Of a stretch of DNA of 64,000 bases, positions 37,039 to 47,956 are shown piece after piece (position 1 is the stretch's first letter; every line of letters starts with the position of its first letter). Position numbers and translations under genes: made by a program. The notes under the pieces were generated by a model, which ran no database searches, had not been told where the DNA came from, and saw only the letters and a program-made list of their open reading frames with translations. The DNA comes from Archilochus colubris (taxonomy: Eukaryota > Chordata > Aves > Apodiformes > Trochilidae). The stretch covers positions 3,201,163-3,265,162 of the forward strand of contig CM041090.1 in assembly GCA_023079485.1 (NCBI GenBank), given 5' to 3'.

Positions 37039-37177
37039 GTTGTGTAGTTTAGTTTCCAACCCATAAGTCTCTCTCCCTTATTCTCTCTCCTTTCCCTATC
37101 GAGGAGAGAGAGAGATTAATAGAGAGCGTCTGTTATTCGGTTTAATCGCTGGGCCAGTGTTAAACCCTGACACTCAC

Positions 37178-38179
37178 AAAAAAAAGCAGCAGTTATCCCC
37201 ATTCTCCAATTCTTTCCCAGTTCTCTGGTGCTCATGTGCATCCACATCTGATGCTGATGGAGGTTTTCTGGTGGCCCAATATCAAACAGAGGAGCCTGGC
37301 AATGCCTCTGCTCATTTATCATACCCTTGATGTACCCATTCCTTCACCCAGTGTAACTTAATGGTAATAAATTTACTGCATGGATCTCATACTATGATGA
37401 ACACCTTGATTCTGGTGTGACACAGCTGTGCTTTTCCAAACACTTTATTTCATAATTAGATATTTATTTATTATAATTATAATTTATTATAATTATTTCT
37501 TTCATAATTCTATATTTCATTCCTTGCCAAGCTGTGGGGGAAAGGCTGTTTCATTTTTGGAGAATTATTGCTTTGACCCCTCTGTGCTCTTGCAAAATCA
37601 ATGAGATGTCAGAATTCCCATACCTGTAATAAATATGAAATTCCTGTCTTTTTTTTTAACCTCCATTGGTAGTGCACTAGGCAGGATAAGCTCTTAAGCT
37701 GCCTAATACAACTTTCCTTCTTGAAATAAGCTTCAAATTGATTCATCCACAATTCTCAGCTGCTATGTGTTTGTTGGTTATTAGGTGAAGGAAGGAAGCA
37801 ATTTCTGTTCTTGATGGATCTTTCCCTACCCAGATGATGAATTTCCAGAAGATCCCTCATGGTAAGTCCACCACCAATTGATTGAGTTGCTTCTCAAGCT
37901 GTCAATATGATATTATTACTTCCAGTGCAGTCCACAACCAATTTTTTTGACAGGTACAACCCAGCCAAATAACCCCAAACTCCTTCCCCCAGCATCTTCA
38001 GCAAGAAGAGGAGGTTGCCCACCTTCCCTGATGGGTGATGCCTGGGTGCAGATGCTGATGCTTTGCCTGAAACTCCCTGTGCCCTTGCTGGGTCTGGCCC
38101 CCTGTCTGTAGCTGGGTTGTCATCTCAGCCCAAGGGACATTGATTTGAGCTCTGTGCCTTCAGAAAATGACCCATCTCG
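37178..38179. other. single-copy non-coding sequence
   Basis: An A-run follows the LTR target duplication. The stretch 37440-37515 is AT-rich with repeated TTATAATTAT words. No gene is recognised. Confidence 0.5.
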
Positions 38180-39329
38180 TTGTCATCTCATTGACTTCAG
38201 CAAGGCCTTTGACACCGTCTCCCACAGCATTCTCCTGAAAAAGCTGTCAGCCCACAGCTTGGACAGGGGCACTCTGTGCTGGGTTAGGAACTGGCTGGAG
38301 GGCCGGGCCCAGAGAGTGGTGCTGAACGGGGCTGCATCAAAATGGCGGCCGGTCACTAGTGGTGTCCCCCAGGGATCAGTGTTGGGCCCAGTTCTGTTTA
38401 ATATCTTCATTGATGATTTAGATGAGGGGATTGAGTCCATCATCAGCAAATTTGCAGATGACACTAAGCTGGGGGGGAGTGTGGATCAGCTGGAAGGCAG
38501 GAGGGCTCTGCAGAGGGACCTGGACAGCCTGGAGAGTTGGGCTGATTCCAACGGGATGAGGTTCAACACAGCCAAGTGCCGGGTCCTGCACTTTGGCCAC
38601 AACAACCCCATGGGGAGCTCCAGGCTGGGCACAGAGTGGTTGGAGAGCAGCCAGAGAGGGACCTGGGAGTCTGGATTGCCAGGAAGCTGAACATGAGCCA
38701 GCAGTGTGCCCAGGTGGCCAAGAAAGCCAATGGCATCCTGGCCTGGATCAGGAACAGCGTGGCCAGCAGGTCCAGGGAAGGGATTCTGCCCCTGTACTCA
38801 GCCCTGGTGAGGCCACAGCTTGAGTCCTGTGTCCAGTTCTGGGCCCCTCAGCTCAGGAAGGAGATTGAGGTGCTGGAGCAGGTCCAGAGAAGAGCAAGGA
38901 GGCTGTGAAGGGATCCAGCACAAGTCCTGTGAGGAAGGGCTGAGGGAGCTGGGGGTGTTGAGGCTGGAGAAGAGGAGGCTCAGGGGAGACCTCATCACTC
39001 TCTACAACTCCCTGAAAGGAGGTTGGAGCCAGGGGGGGTTGGGCTCTTTTCCCAGGCAACTCTCAGCAAGACAAGAGGGCAGGGTCTCAAGTTGTGCCAG
39101 GGGAGGTTTAGGTTGGAGATTAGAAAGAATTTCTTTCTGGAGAGGGTGATCAGACATTGGAATGGGCTGCCCAGGGAAGTAGTGGATTCTCCGTGTCTGG
39201 AGATATTTAAAAAGAGCCTGGATGTGGCACTCAGTGCCATGGGCTGGGAACCGCAGCGGGAGTGGATCAAGGGTTGGACTTGATGATCTCTGAGGTCCCT
39301 TCCAACCCAGCCAATTCTATGATTCTATA
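38180..39329 (+). mobile_element. CR1 LINE, longest copy in the window, RT catalytic region present (subfamily B)
   Basis: Forward copy of about 1.15 kb. The frame open to 38690 contains the second half of the reverse-transcriptase domain: [18 protein letters not shown], the [17 protein letters not shown] motif, and the catalytic FADDTKL box (the F/Y-x-D-D motif). These are followed by [18 protein letters not shown]. The endonuclease and N-terminal RT are missing. A deletion near 38648 (GCCAGAGAGGGACC instead of GCCAGGCAGAAAGGGACC) shifts the frame. The next frame reads [18 protein letters not shown] to the subfamily-B TGA at 38906-38908, and a third reads to GEWIKGWT. A broken element with no functional protein. 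Confidence 0.95.
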
Positions 39330-40871
39330 ATCTCACTCCTACAGTCTATATGTTGGATCAGAAAGGCATGAAAAAAAAAAGCTTTGTCTGCCTAGAGCTT
39401 GCCCAAGGTGTAAAAGGAGCACTTCAGGGGAAAAAAAAATCAAAGGATACAAAGGGAGTGATTTGTATCAGTGTTTATTGCAGAGGAGCAATCACAGTGG
39501 AGTTATTTTATACAGGAGCTGAGCCAAAGCCTCCCAAATTCCAATGCAGGGGAAGTTTTGGAACAATTTAATGCAACAAATAGTGAAAAATCACCAGGAC
39601 CAGCATCCACCCACACATTAAGTATAAATATAATAATGTTGAACTATCAATTTGGAGGAATTACCTGCTGCTTAAACTCCTCTTGATGCCAGAGAAACAG
39701 GGCACTATTTTCCAACCCAGAACTCAAGGCTTTTTCTGGGAAACCACGACCCACGCCATGGGGTAGGAATGGTACAGAAGGGAGGAGCTGCCATGGTTTT
39801 TGCAGAGGAAAACTATATCTCACCTACCTGGGGGAATTCCTGGGAGCAATCCCAGTGCTCAGTGGGAATCCCTGCTTTCCGTGGGGAATTGGAGTAGAAA
39901 AGCTCCATATGACCCTTCAGATCTATACAGTACTTCGATGCTCTACTCACAGCCATGAGGAAAAAAATGCCTGAATGCTATTTAAAAATGAAAAATCAGA
40001 ATTTCTTGTCACTGGAGACCACTCTGGCTGAAAGAAGAAGGAATTTAGGAGGCACCAACCCCACTGACTGTGGGAATACCAGTAGCAACTCAATGCGATT
40101 CCTTGGGTTCAACCAGCACTCCCTGCAGCTCGGATTTAAATGGAGCTGAAAGCTGAGACCTCAGAAAGCTGAGACCTTAAAAGCTGAGACCTCAAAAAGC
40201 TGACTCCTGGGAGCTTCTCCTTCTGGTTTTTTTTTTTCTCTTTCCCTGGAGGCTTCCAGCATGAAGTCAACTTTTGTCCCCACTCATGTAGCTGCTCTTC
40301 TGCACTAAACTGAGGACAAAAAATGAATGGGGTGTGCAAGTTGCAAGCCCAGTGTGAAGCAATGCTTATTTGTTTTGAAGCTAATTGCCTTCAATTAGCC
40401 CTTCACATTTGATTAAAGAAGGGCAGATACTGCCAAACCCCACCTCTTGAATATTCATTGAAATGAACTTGGTTTGGTCTCACTGGGGTTTGTTTCCCCA
40501 GGGGAGCTACTCTGGCTGTGAATAGCACTGCCCAGCTCTCAGGGAACAAGAAATTTTGGATTTATTCCCACCCTGTCTGTTGTCAGAAGCACCACACTGG
40601 GGTTTTTTTCTGAGCAATCTCAGGAAAAGAACATCACTTGCAGGGAGCTGCAAAAGGGCAGCATCACTTTTTGGGCAGGAAGCAGCCCAAAAGGAATTTG
40701 AAGTAAGAAAAGAGTGAAGATTTTTTGTTGGCTAAACCCAAATAAAATTAGAGAATTAGTGAAAAACTAGAGAATAAGTGAAAATATAGAGTCAAAGGAG
40801 AAGAGACTGAACAACTGAGGTAGGTCCCCATTTATTGCAAATAATTTGTGCATTTTTTTCTCCTGGGCTGA
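39330..40871. other. single-copy non-coding sequence
   Basis: No repeat is recognised. A direct triplication GCTGAGACCT-like lies at 40150-40195. A clean inverted pair GCTAATTG/CAATTAGC with a 4-base centre lies at 40380-40399 inside an AT-rich stretch (40330-40460) with conserved-element character. Confidence 0.5.
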
Positions 40872-40872
40872 A

Positions 40873-41810
40873 TCATAGAATCATAGAATTGGCTGGGTTG
40901 GAAGGGACCTCAGAGATCATCGAGTCCAACCCTTTTACCACCGTTGTGGTTGCTAGACCATGGCACTGAGTGCTACATCCAGTCTCTTTTGAAATATCTC
41001 CAGACACGGAGAATCCACTACTTCCCTGGGCAGCCCATTCCAATGGCTGAGCACCCTCTCCGTGAAGAAATTCTTTCTAATCTCCAACCTAAACCTCCCC
41101 TGGCACAACTTGAGACCCTGCCCTCTTGTCTTGCTGAGAGTTGCCTGGGAAAAGAGACCAACCCTCCTCTGGCTCCAACCTCCTTTCAGGGAGTTGTAGA
41201 GAGTGATGAGGTCTCCCCTGAGCCTCCTCTTCTCCAGCCTCAATACCCCCAGCTCCCTCAGCCCTTCCTCACAGGACTTGTGCTGGATCCCTTCACAGCC
41301 TCCTTGCTCTTCTCTGGACCTGCTCCAGCACCTCAATCTCCTTCCTGAGCTGAGGGGCCCAGAACTGGACACAGGACTCAAGCTGTGGCCTCACCAGGGC
41401 TGAGCACAGGGGCAGAATCCCTTCCCTGGACCTGCTGGCCACGCTGTTCCTGATCCAGGCCAGGATGCCATTGGCCTTCTTGGCCACCTGGGCACACTGC
41501 TGGCTCATGTTCAGCTTCCTGGCAATCCAGACTCCCAGGTCCCTTTCTGCCACTCTGTGCCCAGCCTGGAGCTCCCCATGGGGTTGTTGTGGCCAAAGTG
41601 CAGGACCCGGCACTTGGCTGTGTTGAACCTCATCCCATTGGAATCAGCCCAACTCTCCAGTCTGTCCAAGTCCCTCTGCAGAGCCCTCCTGCCTTCCAGC
41701 TGATCGACACTTCCCCCCAGCTTAGTGTCATCTGTGAATTTGCTGATGATGGACTCAATCCCCTCATCTAAATCATCAATGAAGATATTGAACAGAACCG
41801 CCCCAACAGA
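40873..41810 (-). mobile_element. CR1 LINE, 5'-truncated (subfamily B)
   Basis: Reverse-oriented copy from the ATCATAGAATCATAGAATTGG tail back to the segment just upstream of the FADD box (minus strand near 41800-41740: [22 protein letters not shown] codons). It carries the subfamily-B stop (minus strand, about 41291) and then [40 protein letters not shown], ending SAMV. The 3' UTR next to the tail (TTTTACCACCGTTGTGG) resembles subfamily A, so the copy has mixed diagnostic positions. Confidence 0.92.
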
Positions 41811-42592
41811 CTCCCATCACGATATCAGCCTTGTTGACCTTGAATCTACCAAACATTTGGGAAAGAGAGAGGCTGGGTATTAAGCAAAGTGTGTTGGCTC
41901 ACACTTCTGAAATCCATGCATCCATTTCTTTGCCATCTTCTTGAATATCCCTGCAGAAAGTCCTGGAGTTGGCTGATGAGGCTCAGAAATGCTGACTTGG
42001 GGTAGAAGGATGGATCCCCAGAGCTGAGACATGAAAATTCACTGCATGGCATTGGAAACCATGGGCTTTAAATGCTCAGATTTGACTTTTTGCCTTCCCT
42101 CCATCATTCTGCCTGTTTTGTCAGGCTGCTTTGTTCCAACCATTCCTGAAGCCCCATGCAGCTTTTCTTAAAAGGCAAAACTCCAAGAGCCTTGGCAGTG
42201 AAAAAAAACAACCCTCCTAGCCCCTCCCTAAGTGGCATTAGTTAAATCTGACTTTTTTTAATAAGCTCCCAGGTCACTGGAAACCCACATAAAAAACCAA
42301 TTCCAGGCACATTCTGTTCCTCCACAAATCATCCACACGTTTCCTTTCCTTCAGAAACTCTGTGATAACAGCTGAAAAGTGAGAGAAAAATAAAGCTGTG
42401 TGATATATGTGAAGTGCAAACTGATGGCTCTGTTCTGTCACCATTTGTACACCCATTCTGCCCCATCACACAGAAAAAAGGAGGGGGGGCGTCAATAGAA
42501 AAAGGCAAGGACTGTGAGGGAGAGTGATGCTGTCACCAGTACAGAAGATTCTTCTAGACATGTTTGTAAGGAAGTAGCAAGCTTGGAAGATG
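41811..42592. other. single-copy non-coding sequence
   Basis: No repeat or gene is recognised. Confidence 0.5.
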
Positions 42593-43716
42593 CAGGTCAG
42601 AAATTGAGAATTAATTTTAAAAAGAAAAAAGAAAAAAGAAGAAGAAAAAGAAGAGAAAGGAGAAGGAGAAGGAGAAGGAGAAGGAGAAGGAGAAGGAGAA
42701 GGAGAAGGAGAAGGAGAAGGAGAAGGAGAAGGAGAAGGAGAAGGAGAAGGAGAAGGAGAAGGAGAAGGAGAAGGAGAAGGAGAAGGAGAAGGAGAAGGAG
42801 AAGGAGAAGGAGAAGGAGAAGGAGAAGGAGAAGGAGAAGGAGAAGGAGAAGGAGAAGGAGAAGGAGAAGGAGAAGGAGAAGGAGAAGGAGAAGGAGAAGG
42901 AGAAGGAGAAGGAGAAGGAGAAGGAGAAGGAGAAGGAGAAGGAGAAGGAGAAGGAAAAGGAGAAGGAGAAGGAGAAGGAGAAGGAAAAGGAAAAGGAGAA
43001 GGAGAAGGAGAAGGAGAAGGAAAAGGAGAAGGAAAAGGAAAAGGAAAAGGAAAAGGAAAAGGAAAAGGAAAAGGAAAAGGAAAAGGAAAAGGAAAAGGAA
43101 AAGGAAAAGGAAAGGAAAAGGAAAGGAAAGGAAAGGAAAGGAAAGGAAAGGAAAGGAAAGGAAAGGAAAGGAAAGGAAAGGAAAGGAAAGGAAAGGAAAG
43201 GAAAGGAAAGGAAAGGAAAGGAAAGGAGAAAGGAAAGGAAAGGAAAGGAAAGGAAAGGAAAGGAAAGGAAAGGAAAAGAAAGGAAAGGAAAGGAAAGGAA
43301 AGGAAAGGAAAGGAAAGGAAAGGAAAGGAAAGGAAAGGAAAGGAAAGGAAAGGAAAGGAAAGGAGAAAGGAAAGGAAAGGAAAGGAAGAAAGGAAAGGAA
43401 AGAGGAAAGGAAAGGAAAGGAAAGGAAAGGAAAGGAAAGGAAAGGAAAGGAAAGGAAAGGAAAGGAAAGGAAAGGAAAGGAAAGGAAAGGAAAGGGAAAA
43501 GGAAAGGGAAAGGGAAAAGGAAAAGGAAAGGGAAAGGAAAAGGAAAGGAAAGGGAAAAGGAAAGGGAAAAGGAAAGGGAAAAGAAAAGGAAAGGAAAGGA
43601 AAGGAAAGGAAAGGAAAGGAAAGGAAAGGAAAGGAAAGGAAAGGAAAGGAAAGGAAAGGAAAGGAAAGGAAAGGAGAAAAGGAAAGGAGAAAAGAGAAAA
43701 GAGAAAGAGAAAAGGA
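42593..43716 (+). repeat. 1.1-kb compound purine array: (GGAGAA)n, (GGAAAA)n, (GGAAA)n
   Basis: A seed flank CAGGTCAGAAATT, AGAATTAATTT, then A-rich sequence (42593-42655) leads into GGAGAA hexamers (42658-42953, nearly perfect). Next come mixed GGAAAA/GGAGAA hexamers to about 43100, GGAAA pentamers to about 43490, mixed GGAAAAGGGAAA to about 43590, and GGAAA pentamers to 43680, ending in GAGAAAA. Frames of 443 codons (plus, Arg/Lys/Gly/Glu) and 441 codons (minus, Ser/Pro/Phe) span it only because no stop codon fits the units. The same seed flank precedes the array at 46713. Confidence 0.98.
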
Positions 43717-44400
43717 TGTATATACAGAACTACTGCCCTGTTCCCAGGGCCCTCTGTCCAGGAAATAACTCTTGTGTTTCCTGACCACCATTCAGGCAGA
43801 ACACAACATCAGCCCCAGGAGGAGGAGGATTCAGGGTGGTTTTGAGCCTGGAGAAATGAACCCTGAGCACTTGTGTGGCTTTTCATGATTTCTCACGGGA
43901 TCATCAAGGAACTCTTAAAGCCCTGGGAGAGGACAGGGGTTGGGCATCCAGGGGATTAGCTGAAACCCTTCTCTGAGTCTGTGTTGTGTACACACAACCA
44001 TACCCACACGTGCATGCACATTTATTTTCACATTCATTCCCTTTTATACCACACATTTACAGAGAAGGATCAAGCTGAATCTGTATTTAAAGCAGCAGCA
44101 TGGGATTAGGAGCTGGAGCATCACTTTCCTGGGCTGCCATAAGTGTATTTGAAAGTTTCCTCGTCACATTTCCTACCTGTAGGACTGAAAAATCTTCCTC
44201 CATTCCCCTAAAGATTCTGCTCTTCAGTTACACCTGTCCCACCAAGAGAGCACTCTTGTTTTTTTCTTTATGTCAGTGCAGCCAATTCCCAAATCCATCA
44301 GGAACCAAAATCCATTCATACTGGGAGAGGAACAAAATCGGATGAGATATCATCAGATCTGGGTGTCAGATCTCTAACACATGACTGATAATAAAAATAA

Positions 44401-44436
<36 letters not shown>

Positions 44437-45401
44437 AGAACATGCTGCACACTGTCTTTGGCCCAACTAAAATAGTTCCCAGCCTCTTTTCCTGTGCTCT
44501 GTGGCCTCAGAGAGAGCTGAGATGATGAGATTAGGAGTAGGAAGAGGATGGTGGCCCCTGCAGTGGAGCCCAGTGGGGCTCCTTAGCATGCTGAGATAGC
44601 CCCATCCTAAGATGGAAAGCACCACAGAAGGCTCATTTTTATGCTTTATAGTTGGATGAGGCTGCAAACAAAAAATATATCATTATCTGGGCACATCTTG
44701 TAATTCTGGTTCAAGCGTTTTGCATAATTTGCTGCTCCTTTCAACTTGTCTCTTCCCCATGTGGCAATGTTTGACAAAGGGGAAACAGTAAGCTATCTAT
44801 TCTTGGAATATTTTCCACTGCTTATTGTCAGCTGGCTTCAGGCCAGGCTCTAATTCAAAGGAGGAAAAAAACCCATGTACAAGCAGGAGTCTGAATAGGA
44901 CTGTCTAGTGGGAATCCATACACCTTTTGGGAGCAGGTCAGGAGATGCTTCATGACTTCCAGAGCTTTGGGGGTAGAAAAGGGACCTTTGAGCAGAGCAA
45001 GATGGGTCGAGGACCAATCTCATGAAACAGCTGGAGCACATATTTACCTCGTGCCATTCAGAGATGATGAAGAAAGAGCACAGAAATGCCTGAAAAAGAA
45101 ATTCCCCTTTCCCTTACCTGCCTGCTTGTGTGCTAACAGGATGGCTCTCATGCAGTGTCTCTGCTACATAAGACCACTTGGGACAACTCACATGACATAA
45201 ACATTTGCTCTGAGCTTTCAGATTTTTTTTTACAACCCAGAGCAGCTCTGCACGGCCAGTAATGGACCTGCTGGAAACTGGGGGCCATGGTCTTGCTTGC
45301 AGACCTCTCTTTGCTCTCCTTTGAGCAGCCACAGGGCTGATCCCACCCCTTGTCAGTCAAATTGAAAGGCAGAGGTACCTCCTTCAGTAGGTAGAGATCA
45401 G
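43717..45401. other. single-copy non-coding sequence
   Basis: No gene or transposon is recognised; contains the ATA microsatellite listed separately. Confidence 0.5.
44390..44434 (+). repeat. (AAT)n microsatellite
   Basis: About 12 uninterrupted AAT units following AAAATAAAATAAT. Confidence 0.95.
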
Positions 45402-45590
45402 AGAATCATGGAATGGGTTGGGTTGGAGCTTGACCCCGTTTCATCTTGTCCCATCACTGGTCACCAGGAAGAAGAGGCCAACATCTGTCTCCCTACAACC
45501 TCCTTCCAGGTAGAGGGCAATGAAATGGAACTCCCCTCAGCCTCTTCTTTTCCAAGCTGAGCTCTCCAAGCTGTCTCCTCAACTAAAAAG
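45402..45590 (-). mobile_element. CR1 LINE 3' fragment
   Basis: Reverse orientation: AGAATCATGGAATGGGTTGG tail region, then TGGAGCTTGACCCCG and the ACAACCTCCTTCCAGG..GGGCAATGAAATGGAACTCC block matching the ORF2 LKGG..DLI region. Decayed. Confidence 0.7.
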
Positions 45591-45654
45591 CTCAGATTCA
45601 GGGCTTTCCACTGGTGACACTGAAGGTTTCAGTGAGATTTCCTTCCAGTCAGTT

Positions 45655-45841
45655 TTCATAGAACAGAATCATGAAAGGGTTGGAAGGGCCCTTAAAGCTC
45701 CCCCAGTGCCAACCCCTTTCCATGGGCAGGGACACCTCCCACCAGCCCAGGTTGCTCCAAGCCCCATCCAACCTGATCTGAGACACTGCCAGGGATGGGG
45801 CAGCCACAGCTTCCCTGGGAAACCTGGCACAGGGGCTCAGC
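45655..45841 (-). mobile_element. CR1 LINE 3' fragment
   Basis: Reverse orientation: AACAGAATCATGAAAGGGTT, then GGAAGGGCCCTTAAAGCTCC and GCCATCCA-type blocks. Close relative of 62010-62137 and 28227-28475. Confidence 0.82.
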
Positions 45842-46055
45842 ACAGAATGGTGAGCTTGGAAGAGACCTCCAAGCTCCTCCAGCCCAACCTTGCACCAACA
45901 TCACAGCCAACTCCTAACCCATGTCCTTAAGGACCAGCTCCAAATGCCTTTTCAATGCCTCCAGGGATGGGGACTCCACCACCCTCACCCCAAAGAATTT
46001 CTTCCTCATCTCCAACCTCAGTCTCCATTCTTCAAGTCTGAAACCCTGCAGGCAA
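45842..46055 (-). mobile_element. CR1 LINE 3' fragment
   Basis: Reverse orientation: ACAGAATGGTGAGCTTGGAA, CCAACCTTGCACCAACATCA, GGACTCCACCACCCTCACCC. Its sense sequence, including the upstream GTTTCAGACTTG, matches the forward copy at 63893-64000 and the 3' part of 23690-23888, so these three belong to one subfamily. It lies directly against the previous copy (45655), so one probably inserted at the tail of the other. Confidence 0.82.
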
Positions 46056-46712
46056 TGTTTGAAATACAAACCCTGGAATACATTTTTAAAATGTCAAAAG
46101 TGTAGAGGAAGCAATTTGGGATCCTGGTGCTTATGGGAAAACTGAGAGTGACTTTCTTTTCCCCCTCCCCCAAAAAATCAAACTTAAAATACAAATACTC
46201 AAGTGTTTACTGAGATATTTGTTACCCACAAGTAAAGTAGCTGACCAATCCCAGGCATAAACACATTGCAGCACCACCATCCCTTTTTCTCAGATGAATT
46301 CAATTGCATTTTCTGTATGTATGCAATAAATGTCAATATTGTGGGGGACTGAGAGTGCATTAACACTCATTTATCTGCAGAAGATGCTGAGACAAATGGT
46401 TGCAGATGCTGCCATGCTTCTCTCCAACCCATCTTTGGCTGATTAAAAAAAAAAATAAAAAAAATTTTAATAACATCACCAGACTGATTTATGAATGAGG
46501 CCACTGTCTGGTTTAGAAGATGGTGCTGAGGCAATCTCTGGATTCTGGAGTTTTTTTGCAATGTGGACGTTGTGGCATCTTTATTTCAGAAAGAGAAAGA
46601 AAGAGGAGACAAAGGAAGAGAGGAAGGGAGAAAAAGAGAGGAAGAGGCAGAATTGCTCAGGCTACCATTGAATTTGTGTACAGCTGATAACATGGTCAGG
46701 CCAAGACAAAGT
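46056..46712. other. single-copy non-coding sequence
   Basis: A-rich run at 46443-46468 and purine-rich 46586-46640; otherwise nothing recognised. Confidence 0.5.
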
Positions 46713-47058
46713 CAGGTCAGAAATTCAGAATTAATTTAAAAAAAGAAAAGAGAAAAAAGAAGAAGAAGAAGAAGAAGAAGAAGAAGAAGAAGAAGAAGAA
46801 GAAGAAGAAGAAGAAGAAGAAGAAGAAGAAGAAGAAGAAAGAAGAAGAAAAGAAGAAGAAGAAGAAGAAGGAAAAGAAAAAGAAAAAGAAAAAGAAAAAG
46901 AAAAAGAAAAAGAAGAAGAAAAAGAAAAAGAAAAAGAAAAGAAAAAGAAAAAGAAAAAGAAAAAGAAAAAGAAAAAGAAAAAGAAAAAGAAAAAGAAAAA
47001 GAAAAAGAAAAAGAAAAAGAAAAAGAAAAAGAAAAAGAAAAAGAAAAAGAAAAGGAAG
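46713..47058 (+). repeat. purine array: (GAA)n then (AAAAAG)n, with the shared seed flank
   Basis: Starts with CAGGTCAGAAATTCAGAA and TTAATTTAAAAAAAG (46713-46750), almost identical to the start of the 42593 array. Then about 26 GAA units (46761-46838), interrupted GAA, and AAAAAG hexamers to about 47055. GAA runs of this sort are known to adopt triplex structures. Phe/Leu/Ser frames on the minus strand are compositional. Confidence 0.97.
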
Positions 47059-47701
47059 ATTTGGTGGTGGTGTTGCAGCTAAATGATGGATGTTTAGGTC
47101 TCCTCTGGGCAGAGAGCCAGAGCATGTCCTGGGGAGCACTGCTGCTCTGCTTTACCTGCTGCAGCAGCAGTAAATGAGAAGTGGCTAAACCTGCCTGCTG
47201 AGTGTATCCAAGAAGTCCATTAAATCTGGATCCCCTAAATTGGAGGCAGACAATCTCCTTTATCTCTGCTTTCCCTCTCAGCTGCTGACAGGTTTATTGG
47301 GAGGGCAGCAGTTCCCCCGGAGATGCAGAATGCAATGACAGGGAAATTGTCCCCTTATCCCCACTCAGGGACTGAGCCACACAACCCTGCCACTGCCACT
47401 GCTGGTACCATCACTGGGCCATGCTGCCCAATTCCACTTGGCACAGCTGGAGAGAAGGATTGGGTCATGCTCCTGAGGAGCCCAAATCTGCTGGGAGGGA
47501 GCTGCAAAAAAAAAGCTTCCTCTGGATCAGCTGTGGATCAGCTCTTCCCTGCTGTTTTACTGCCTTCTGAGGGTGTGACTGATCCTCTCCCTCACTGCTG
47601 CTGCTGTGAAATGTTCATCAGCTCCCACTGAGTCTCTCCTCACCCCATGAAATCACCCCAGGACACACAACTCAGAGTCTGCAAGTCTCCCTTCGTCATC
47701 T
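47059..47701. other. single-copy non-coding sequence
   Basis: No repeat or gene is recognised. Confidence 0.5.
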
Positions 47702-47940
47702 TATCATAGAATCATAGAATCGACTGGGTTGGAAGGGACCTCAGAGATCATCAAGTCCAACCCTTGATCCACTCCCGCTGCAGTTCCCAGCCCATGGCAC
47801 TGAGTGCCACATCCAGTCTCTTTTGAAATATCTCCAGACACGGAGAATCCACTACTTCCCTGGGCAGCCCATTCCAATGTCTGATCACCCTCTCCAGAAA
47901 GAAATTCTTTCCAATATCCAACCTAAACCTCCCCTGGCAC
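47702..47940 (-). mobile_element. CR1 LINE 3' fragment, left arm of a head-to-head pair
   Basis: Reverse-oriented copy: TCATAGAATCATAGAATCGA tail, 3' UTR and the last 60 or so ORF2 codons ([20 protein letters not shown] on the minus strand), truncated at CCCCTGGCACAG. It is separated by only 16 bases from a forward CR1. Differences from the neighbour show these are two copies and not a recent palindrome. Confidence 0.92.
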
Positions 47941-47956
47941 AGAGAGTTCCCCCCTG

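Larger units (their letters stand above)
36385..37172 (+). mobile_element. solo LTR of an endogenous retrovirus, 788 bp
   Basis: The sequence begins TGTCCTGGTTTGGGCC and ends TTAAACCCTGACA, so it has the 5'-TG...CA-3' termini of a retroviral LTR. It is flanked by a perfect 5-bp direct repeat, CTCAC at 36380-36384 and 37173-37177. Inside are a TATA box (36712-36717) and an ATTAAA poly(A) signal (37033-37038), which place U3, R and U5 in order. There is no internal region on either side, so the provirus was reduced to a solo LTR by LTR-LTR recombination (established route) before or after fixation. R-U5 is clearly related to the minus-strand LTR at 53575; U3 is not obviously so. The exact family is not assigned. 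Confidence 0.93.

Noticed and set aside
42466..43845. Open frames of more than 440 codons on both strands (Arg/Lys/Gly/Glu on plus, Ser/Pro/Phe on minus)
   Set aside because: They are produced by GGAGAA/GGAAA units that contain no stop codon in any frame; there is no unique domain at either end.
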